Assembly (NCBI GenBank): GCA_019915135.1
Contig: JAHLMK010000038.1
Location: forward strand, 1 to 64,000
Direction: 5' to 3'
DNA: 64,000 nucleotides
Source of the DNA: Strobilurus pachycystidiatus
Lineage: Eukaryota > Basidiomycota > Agaricomycetes > Agaricales > Physalacriaceae
Part shown: in pieces, positions 55,854-64,000 of the stretch
How the letters are laid out: every line of letters begins with the position of its first letter
Position numbering within the stretch: the first letter of the stretch is position 1
Program-made: the position numbers and the translations under genes
Notes under the pieces: generated by a model
What the model saw: the letters and a program-made list of their open reading frames with translations, nothing else
Told to the model about the DNA's origin: nothing
Database searches by the model: none

Positions 55854-57418
55854 TGTTAGGACCTGAGCTCGCACTCTCACGTGCTCAAGCTCATACAGCG
55901 CCACACAGCAGCTGCACACCTCTATATGTAAATCCCATGTCCCAAAGCCGTCCTCGGGTGGAGGTCAGGAGATCTCCTAGGCACTCTGCCTAGCAAGACT
56001 CCTATTTAGATTGTCTAACCGTTGTCTTGCTCAACGGTAGACCCATTGTGTCGTTGTGGATCCTATTCACCTGCGCCACTCATTACACTCCATTGGGGCA
56101 GCGCTACACAAGTGGGGATCAATGTCTAGCACCCTCGGTGCGTAAACAGCAATCCAACAATGACTGCACCATTGCCTCGTCCTCGACGAGAGCAAGTGTA
56201 CAGCCAGTGTCTGAGAGATCCATCCATATTCATCCCTGACCCACTCGACAGAGGTCCCTACGGGATACCATCAATGAGAGCAAGCGTCCAGTTGCATGGC
56301 ATGTCGACGGCGTACTCAGTGACGCAAAGACAATCCTGTGGCAAAGGGACAGTGGAGAAAGAGGAGAGGATGACGAGTAAGAGTATGATTCAGCAAAGAG
56401 TGAAGCATACAATGAGAGATGGTCCCTTAGAGAGTAATTCCCCAATGGCAGAGGCAAGATGCCAAAGGGTACTGCAAAGGAATGCACAATGGCGCAGATG
56501 CAATAATGTCCAGCTCTGAAGTACATAAGTGAATGTACTTCGACTTATATACCATTCTAGTGTCCCAAATTGGTTACTGACTGAGTCAGAGCTCCCACTG
56601 TGTCGGATGCGATGGAAGACACTTAATCCACTGTTTCAAGGGGCAGGACGCCCAATCGGCGGGCTGCCATTGGTCGGGAGAGCGGGAATGGCGGGAGCAT
56701 GCGCTCATGCGCCTAAGTATAGACTTGGCTCGAGTCATAGGTTGCCAACAAGTTCCTGGGATGACTCCAGAGACTCCAGAGACTCCTGAATGAGTCAGAG
56801 CGGGTAAAGGGCGGGATCCCGCCGCTCCACATGCTGCAGCGACTCCTGAGTGAGTCAGAGCGCTCAATGCGGCGGGATGACGTTCTGGAGGTGCCCTGAA
56901 CCTTCTGGGACCTTCTCCATGGTTCCACAATCTTCTCCTGCCGTCCAGAGGTTCTCCAAGCGTCGGGTGTTGGTGTTGTGACTTCTCCTTTAATAGATAT
57001 CCCTCTAGATGACTCCACGAGTCTCTAGAGCGATTCCTGGTAATGGTACCTTGTGTGTACTTCCTTTTTGAGTGCTGTAGCTGTTCCTGAGTGTTGTGGC
57101 CATTACAACAATGTGTGTCATAGTCTGAGAAGCGCTTCAAGACCAAGAGAAGCTACTGTCATGCTGTGACAAGTACCGGTTTCCTGGTGTTTGCACTGAT
57201 CCACTATGAGAGTATGCGCAGGTGCTAGCCTCTCGGAGCTCCTGATGTCTCTAGAAGCTGTCATCATTCTGCTTTACTTCCCGGTAGAGCTTCTATTGCA
57301 TGGAAGATAGATTGTAGATGCGTGTGCAGCCATTTGTGAGCCAGAGTTGTGGCTGTGGCAATGAGCCGTGTGGCTGTGTAGATGAGACAAGTGGTCTGCC
57401 TGGAGACGCATCATGACA
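55854..57418. repeat. 1.55-kb LTR family, copy B: solo LTR with CATCC duplication
   Basis: Starts TGTTAGGACCTGAGC, ends GCATCATGACA. CATCC flanks both sides (55849-55853 and 57419-57423). TGAGTCA motifs at 56582, 56791 and 56851 correspond to those in copy A. Differences from copy A are scattered substitutions and small indels, e.g. an extra AGACTCCAG unit near 56775. Confidence 0.95.
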
Positions 57419-57423
57419 CATCC

Positions 57424-57946
57424 CAATGTCGGCCATCCAAATTGTCTGGATATCCCAATGTCTCGACGTTGATGCTGAATATGCCGCTTGTATGTCCAAC
57501 ATTAATTCAGTTTCCTGTCAACATTAAAACAAGCTGACCTGACTCTCAGAGGGATGAGTATAAGGCAAGAACGCGATACCTCGTCGGATGCACGAGCGTT
57601 TACGTAGATAAGAGAAATATACTTGTGCCAGAGTGAAAAGTCTGGCGTGATGATATGAAAGGTGGTGTTGCGGGGAAGTCGACGTCACCGCCGCATAGCG
57701 GCGGCCAGTCAGGATTGAGAAAACGACAACAGAGACTTAAGAGATCCTGGGTCCTGACTCAACTGGACTGTGCGTCGACTTCAGTACGCAATGGGGAACG
57801 GGTCAAGTGAGAGAAGAATCAGCAAAAGCCCAAACTCTACACAGAGCAGAGCTCCCAGAGCGTTTACGCTTGCTGAGGGTGAAGCTGATGCTGAAGGAAC
57901 AAACCCGAACTCCCACCAAAGCGTGGATATGTGATTGATTGTCTTA
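57424..57946. other. Intergenic, no gene recognised
   Basis: Short unsupported ORFs only; contains a GC-rich palindromic word (GCCGCATAGCGGCGG) near 57690. Confidence 0.35.
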
Positions 57947-58219
57947 CACTGCATGAAACATATCATATTCACGCTTGAAATATGGTGAAAAAATGTAAAA
58001 TTTCTTTAGCATATTTTCACTTTGAAAATAATAAAATTATCATGAAATTGAGTATAAATATGATGAATACACTTGGTTATAGCAAGGTATAACATATATT
58101 TACTATATTTTCATGTATTTTTACAATATTTTCATCATTTTTGAAGTGAAAATATGCTAAAGAACTTTTACATTTTTTCACCATATTTCAGACGTAAATA
58201 TGATATGTTTCATGCAGTG
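57947..58219. mobile_element. PIF/Harbinger-like MITE, 273 bp, near-palindromic
   Basis: Arms of ~85 bases start CACTGCATGAAACATATCAT at each end with about six mismatches. TTA flanks both sides (57944-57946, 58220-58222). Very AT-rich and non-coding. It can fold as one long hairpin. Confidence 0.93.
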
Positions 58220-58222
58220 TTA

Positions 58223-59775
58223 GATATTCCTGGTTGTAGACCTAATTCATAGATGATAGTGATGGTTAATATGAAGGGTGATAGGTGATGGGTGATAGAT
58301 GATAGATGATGGGGTGACGTGCAAAGCAATGTCAAACAAGGATGGCAAACCCAAAGGTGAGCAGAGCCTATGTAGATGAAAGTGAAAACGGACAAAAACC
58401 GTAGTCACAAAGTGGGAAAGATACCCTGTCACCCAAGAAACGACTAGAGGAAAGATGATGTCTCTGTTGATCCTGCGGACAGGCAAGCGCCTGCTAGAAT
58501 GGGAGAGATGTGTGTGACCTTGACCGACAAAGAGTAATGGACAGTTTAGCCCGTGCTAAGTGACAGGCTAGGGCAGAAGATGATAGCAAGAGAGAATATA
58601 GAGATTGGAGATGATGATAGAGAGAAAAAGATCCTGACGCCGCGTTTGGCATATCCACGCGGCCCAGGAATACAGACGATAGATTTCCAGCGGTCCACAC
58701 ATAGACGTGTGGGCCATGAGTTGAAAAAGAAAGAACAAGAGGGGAGATGAGACAAGCCGGTCCAGCACTCAAGTGGACCGAGTCGTCGATAGGCAAAAAA
58801 GTCGTCCTTTGCGCCAGGATGTCCAAAGTTTCCTTCGGGAGAGTAACAGACCATGGGAAGAGAGGAGCAGAAGGATGGTGAGGGAGAGTCCAAAATTCTC
58901 AGGCATGCAAAGGACTGGAATGAGATGGAAAGCGAACCGCGCGCCCAAGACCATGAGGCGGCAAGCAAAGAAAGATGTCGACATGCACCGCGGGTCCGTT
59001 CTCAATGCGGACATACAGTCAATGTGACTGTGTCAGCTATTGATGCCAGACCCTCTCCTTGTCTCTAGTGCTCTCTTGCCTTATCTAACACTTACGCTAG
59101 CCGTTTGCAAGCTTACGTAGCTTCAGCTAACAACTCTCTTGACCCGCCCTTAAATTCCGTGGCAAGCCAAGACGCGAGTCGATGCGACAACTGACTCATT
59201 GCCGGCCGACAACCATGGGACAACCAATTGCCGGCAAGAATGACACTTTCCTTGCAACCAGCACTGACGAACTTGAATGCTTAAGGATACACCCATCTGT
59301 CGGCTCGTGCGACACAAAGGCAGCAGCGACTAAAAGGCGTCGGACGCCACCTTTGACCCTTTCTTCTGTTTTCCTTACCCTCGACCTACTGCAGTACCAC
59401 CACCTTCATGTGTTCCTTTTCTCCTGGGCCCCAGGGTGACAATGCTCACCCACAGGCAAGCGGGCACCTTAATGCAGCCAAATACAAACAATTATATAAC
59501 ATTCATCTTGTGAAACACTGTTTCCCTGCAGATGATACCTGGCTGCCGTGGGACGACGCAAAGGCCTATTCCGTGAGTACTGGCAATTGAGAGGGAGACC
59601 CTGGCTGCCTGACGTAAGACAGATAAGACCTCGAACAACGGCTGGCATCAAGCCGATCAATGATCAGACGGATGCCGTCCCTCAGGCCAGTCCCCGACAC
59701 TAAATCTTAGCTATAGTCATGTAGACTTAAAATATTTACACATATGAGATGTCATTTTCACTTGAATCACAATCC
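58223..59775. other. 1.5 kb without a supported gene
   Basis: Overlapping frames on both strands (e.g. 58494-58968 minus, 58553-59068 plus) are open mainly because of GA/TC-rich composition. No motif is recognised. The ATGGGTGATAGATGATAGATG run at ~58286 is a simple repeat. Confidence 0.35.
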
Positions 59776-59897
59776 TCAATTGAGCTGTGCGGCCCAATTC
59801 TCGAATCACTCAAACTTGTAGTAGCCGGTTATTCCGGGTAGACTCTGATAATTAAACGATGGCCTTAATTAAAAATTCGCAACCACAGCTCAATTGA
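59776..59897. repeat. Short inverted-repeat element, 122 bp
   Basis: TCAATTGAGCTGTG at 59776-59789 is exactly mirrored at 59884-59897. The interior is AT-rich. No flanking duplication is evident; it may be a small MITE. Confidence 0.5.
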
Positions 59898-60086
59898 TAG
59901 ACCTATTATATAGTTGTATACATTCTTCCGAGGGCAAGCCGTAGACAGTGGGTGATGAAACCTGGTCGACATGTACTGGCCATTTCATACTTTACATAAG
60001 CGGCATCAAACCATATCCACCGACGCGACTCAACGCCTCGCTGACGCGCGACAAACCACCGACCCCTCCTCAGCACCCCAAGCCGA

Positions 60087-63000
60087 ATGGGGCGCTTCAA
60101 AAAACATCTACAAAGGCTAAACTTCACCAGTTCCCACCCAAATAGTGGAAATGGGAAGTATAAAAACGGACAGGCAGATAAAGAGAATACTCTTTCTCCG
60201 AGTTCCTCTCCAGCACGACGGGGCTCTCCTGCTCGGTTCGAGCTGGCAAAGGCGAAAGCTTCCAGTGCAGAGCAGCGAGCCAAGCGCCAGAAAACTCAGC
60301 TTAACACAGAAAGACACCGGGTTACGCGTCTTCGGGACAAAATTTCGGCTGTTGAAAACAAGCTTGTCACTTTGCGAGCTGAAGTGGCAAGATTCCAGTC
60401 ATTGGAGAGCGGAAGGAGTCACTATATGGGGTGTCTCAAGGCAAAGGTTGCAGAGCTAGAAGCAGAGAAGGAGCATCTTGCGCAGGCGAGTGACCAACAA
60501 GCACAGTATCATCTCGGAGCTTTGACTGCTCAAAATGCGGCCTTCTATGCCTCTATGGAGCGTACCCAGATTGCTCACAGACAGTCTACTGCTGGCGAGG
60601 TAGAGGCTGCCAGACTCCGAGAGCAGACCTTGCTGGATAGAGAGCGTGACCGGGACCTAGAGTTGAAGCAGAAGGAGAACAGAGCAAGGCTAGAGAAGGG
60701 ACAGGCTCTACTTCAGAAGGAGCTGCAGTACCAGGAGACTGTTAGCGCTCTCCAGCAGCAATGCACGCGTCACGAGGATGAGTCGGCAAAGCTTAGTCGC
60801 AATGTTGACCGTCTTTGTGAAGAAAGCTTGCGACTGTCGCGGGAGAACCGGAATCTTTGCCGCCGTGTCAGCAGATTTTCCGAACGACTTGTTCGGAGGG
60901 AAGAGGAGGTTGAGAAGAACAGTAAATGGCGCTTTGTTCGTGAGAGCGGCGTCATTTCATCGGAAATCAGGACCTGTGTCATGCAGCTGGTCAGTCTTGG
61001 AGTACCTGTTGACCGTGTCTCTGGCGCAATTCTGGCTGTTTCCGATGCGCTTGGAATCCAGCTCGATGGTGCCCTTCCGAGTACACGTTCCACGGGTCGC
61101 ATTGTCAAGGAGGGCGGTGTACTTGCCGAGCTACATGTCACAGACATGATGGTTCATGCAGAGCGTGAGTCTATGATTCTCCAGAGGTGCCGTACTTACT
61201 GTAATGTATTCAAGATCAAACCATTAGTGGTGATGGTACATCATGGAAGAACATCAACTACGAAACACGCCATGTTACCTTGTCAGATTACTTGATTGAT
61301 TCTGATGTGCTGGAGGTTGACTGGAAAAGGGTAAGCTATTCATTTATACGTTATCCTTTTACTTCATTCATTAATCGAATAGACGTTCCTTCTTGGTCTC
61401 TAAGCAACAGCGAGTCATACGAGTGAGGCCCAAGTAGAGGGTTGGGAACGTCTTGTGTCCCACCTATACTCTGAGTACAACGACTCGCCACTGGGGACTT
61501 TGCAGCCAATGGATTTGCGAACGTTCTACACAAAAACTTGTGGAGTACTCACCGACCACGCCTCTGATCAGAAGAAATGGTTTGGTATCTTTGACGAAAA
61601 GCGCCGCAAGTTCAATTTAGAACTCAGAGGCGAGAAGGCGCTTCACGATACTCCCTCTGAGGAAATCTTAGAAGCCGTTGCCAAACTCACGAGTCTACGC
61701 ATTGCATCTTTGGGTGGCACTGAGACTTGGAACACGCTTTCGCTCAAAGAGCGCACTCGTCACGGTACCGAGATTTATGACGAAATCATCATGAAGTACG
61801 GCCAGGAAGCATTTGATTCGTTGACACCCGAGGAGAAGGAGGGGTGCAGACTCATGTGGTGTGGATGTGCAATGCACAAGGAGGTGAACAGCTCGAAAGC
61901 TGCCTTTGAGGCTGTTGGGAAGACTTGGACTCTGCATCCAAAAGAGCCGGCACCAATCGTGCTCTTTAACAAAGACAATGCAGCGGCGGCTTGTGCCACT
62001 GATCCGTCTGTCAGAGCCCGAGCTAATGCTGTCTCCGGTTGAGGTGGCATCAAAGTCGTTGAACTCCTTGCGCTACTTCTCAACAATAATCGGAACCGTC
62101 AACTCGGGCATCAGGACATGCACTCCCTCTTCCTTCTTGCACACCGCCACGTCGGCCACATCTTGCGCTTCCCAAACATTGGCCGTTACGGGACTCTCGG
62201 CTATGGTGCGACCGAGATCATGGTACACCTCGATGTATTCATTGAGTTTCTGGAATTCGCCCGCAATCACAAAACAACCGGCAAGTTCACAAACCTGGAA
62301 TAGAATGTATACAATGCTCTCCACAATAACCCCACCCTCTCCGAGCTAGCTGCTATGTCCATTTACTCGCAGTCGGTTGCCATTCCCTACATGCGGACCG
62401 TTCGACGGGACATCAAGAATCACTTTGATCTTGACCCATTCCTTAAACGTGTCCTGGCCTTCGTTCAACGTGTTGCCGCCAATCCGGACCTAGTTCTTGC
62501 TCAGGAACTTTCTGGTTCTCCAGTCACGGCCGATGGAGGATCATACGTACGCCCCGAAGGAGTTGTGGCTATTCAGCGAATGGCAGGCGGGCTTCCTCTT
62601 CTGCGTGAACTTGTACGGGCCAAATTCACTGCTGGTGCAGAGGTCTGGGAGCGCTTCATTGAGCATGATGCAAATCTCCTGCGCCAAAAGCTTACCCAGA
62701 ATCAGAAGCTCATTCGTTTCACTCCAGCTGCAAATGACCATAGCGAGGGGAGCACTGGCCAGCTGAAGCATTTGAAGACCCGAGCACCCAATGCGACAAT
62801 GGGATTCACCAACAGCAAGGCTCTGTGGTTTCGTAACAAGCCCATGCAATGGACAAAAACCAAGATCGCAGCACATCCGGGCTTGATGCCGTATGTCCAA
62901 AGGCGAGTACGCGAAAAGGAGGCAGATGGAGAGGATAAAAAGGCGCGCATAGCACTGGCGAACACTCACATAGCAGTCGCAGCGGATCGGGCAGCGGGAC

Positions 63001-63410
63001 GGGCAAGGACAAAGCAGCGGAGAGACGATAAGCAGTCAGAGGTGGATGCATGCATTCCAATCCTTGATGTTGCCATCCTCCAGAATCCAGACGAGCTGAA
63101 GGCCATAACCGAGCAAGAATTGCACCTCAATATTGACTGGCATCGCGCTCAGGAGAAGCTGCTCGGAAAGGAGGGGATTATTGTTTTGGAAGGCAGGAAG
63201 CTTCCAACCCCGGCAAAGTCCACTATCAAAGGCGGGCGGCCAGCGAAGATCAAGGCCCTCATAGAGGCAATAGAGAGGCGCCAAAAGCTTGTCAAACTTG
63301 GTAAAATACCATTGTTCTACACTCCACCAGCCGGGGATGACGAGGAAGGGGACGAATCTGCTGATGAGTCAACTGAAATGGACCAGTATCATATGTTTGT
63401 GCAAGAATAG
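60087..63410 (+). pseudogene. Coiled-coil plus putative transposase-like protein, unnamed agaricomycete family
   Basis: ATG at 60087 (MGRFKKHLQRLNFTSSHPNS, with a KENT/SPSSSPARR region). Residues ~50-290 form a long coiled coil (ERHRVTRLRDKISAVENKLV, LRLSRENRNLCRRVSRFSER), then FVRESGVISSEIRTCVMQLV. The frame shifts near 61205-61225 to SGDGTSWKNINYETRHVTLS. An intron (61331-61382) leads to TSEAQVEGWERL, preceded by a stop. Conserved words follow: LTDHASDQKKWFGIF, ELRGEKAL, CGCAMHKEVNSSKAAFEAVG, LFNKDNAAAACA, TGA at 62040-62042 in VSG(stop)GGIK, HLDVFIEFLEFARNHKTTG, TAG at 62301-62303, VAIPYMRTVRR and FTPAANDHSEGSTGQLK. A basic Arg/Lys-rich tail ends at 63410. From memory many mushroom genomes carry dozens of such proteins. 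Scattered Asp/Glu/His words would fit a DDE-type nuclease, but this is inference. Confidence 0.6.
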
Positions 63411-63585
63411 ATTATATCAACAGTATATTTTATACACTACTTACTTTTCCGACACTTTGACTAGTGTTGACGGGGTCTGCGCACGAGAACCGAGGCGAGG
63501 ACATGAACGGCGGTGTCTGAGGATATGCCGGCCTGATGCCGAGACAGATAATCAAAATGATGTGATTGTACCTTCAGTATCAAAC

Positions 63586-63744
63586 ATGCGCAAGCGGCCA
63601 GGGTCTCCCTCCCAATCGCCAGTACTCATATTCCGAGTCTTCCCAACTGATATCATACAAGAGATTCTGAAGCACTGTGCCATTTCACTTACACAAGTAC
63701 AACACAGATGCGCGACGAGGGATTCGATTCCGACGTCAAGGTGA
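63586..63744 (+). pseudogene. Possible F-box gene start, truncated
   Basis: MRKRPGSPSQSP is followed by FRVFPTDIIQEILKHCAISL, which resembles an F-box helix (PxxIxxEIL..C). A second frame downstream (IWQYATLDTRWQSHSESQLT, ~63770-63830) could be the next decayed part. F-box genes are abundant in agaricomycetes. The short match and early stop keep this tentative. Confidence 0.3.
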
Positions 63745-64000
63745 ACTAATACACTATCAAAATGGTCCACCATAGAGGCAATCTGGCAATATGCCACACT
63801 GGACACCAGGTGGCAATCCCACTCCGAGTCCCAACTCACCAAACACGTGGCCTTCACATGCACGACGCGTTCTGTATCAATCAATGTGACAAATGCTTAT
63901 TCTTGACTGCCACAACAAGATTGAAGTGGTCGACGCAGAGCGACGCTGCTCAAGGCAGGACTTCATGCGGTCTGCGGGCATTCCCTGCAGTCCATCGATG

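Noticed and set aside
58494..59068. Protein-coding gene from long overlapping ORFs on both strands
   Set aside because: The frames are open because of GA/TC-rich composition; no motif, intron pattern or homologous look supports a gene.
1..64000. CRISPR array, prophage or bacterial operon
   Set aside because: No regularly spaced short repeats or Shine-Dalgarno-linked ORF runs; intron-containing transposon genes point to a fungal genome.

Overview
The window looks like a transposon-dense, gene-poor stretch of a mushroom-forming basidiomycete (Agaricomycetes) nuclear genome. The reasons are short GT-AG introns of about 45-60 bp, a KDZ-type transposase, a TET/JBP-like 2OG-Fe(II) dioxygenase, agaricomycete-style hAT transposases, a DIRS-like tyrosine-recombinase retroelement, Ty3/Gypsy fragments, and an expanded mushroom-type protein family with no assigned function. 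Nothing bacterial (operons, Shine-Dalgarno sites, CRISPR) is present. Nearly every recognisable coding region is broken by stops, frameshifts or nested insertions.

Layout. 1-1.7 kb: an inverted-repeat element, a perfect hairpin and a short hAT-derived MITE. 1.8-5.5 kb: a Ty3/Gypsy element on the minus strand (3' LTR, integrase, RNase H, partial RT), cut by a MITE and abutting another LTR. 7.5-11.8 kb: tandem LTR-like units, a PBS-like site and a gag ORF interrupted exactly by a hAT end. 11.8-28.3 kb: a nest of hAT elements. A two-gene hAT of 8.73 kb (16596-25326) sits inside the coding region of a second, older hAT transposase (16289-16595 plus 25327-28266), is flanked by a near-perfect 8-bp duplication, and itself carries a solo LTR, a SINE-like tail and a foldback element. 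28.8-31.8 kb: a DIRS-like retroelement (RT-RNase H-tyrosine recombinase) with a small tRNA-like insertion. 15-51 kb: five full-length and two partial copies of one ~1.18-kb repeat with constant ends and no clear target-site duplication; one 3' tail lies directly behind the tyrosine-recombinase gene. 35-47 kb: multi-exon genes and pseudogenes, including two with an RNase H1 N-terminal/viroplasmin-like domain. 42.2-43.7 and 55.9-57.4 kb: two copies of a 1.55-kb LTR, one a solo LTR with an intact 5-bp duplication. 51.6-55.1 kb: a TET/JBP-like dioxygenase gene tail-to-tail with a KDZ transposase gene. 60.1-63.4 kb: a coiled-coil plus possible transposase-like gene of an unnamed agaricomycete family.

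The parts form a stratified record of insertions rather than a pathway. Relative ages can be read from the nesting: the older hAT precedes the two-gene hAT, which precedes the solo LTR; the Gypsy pol precedes its MITE; the DIRS-like element precedes its tRNA-like insert. Many disabling stops look like single C:G-to-T:A changes, which would fit a RIP-like or methylcytosine-deamination process, but that is inference.
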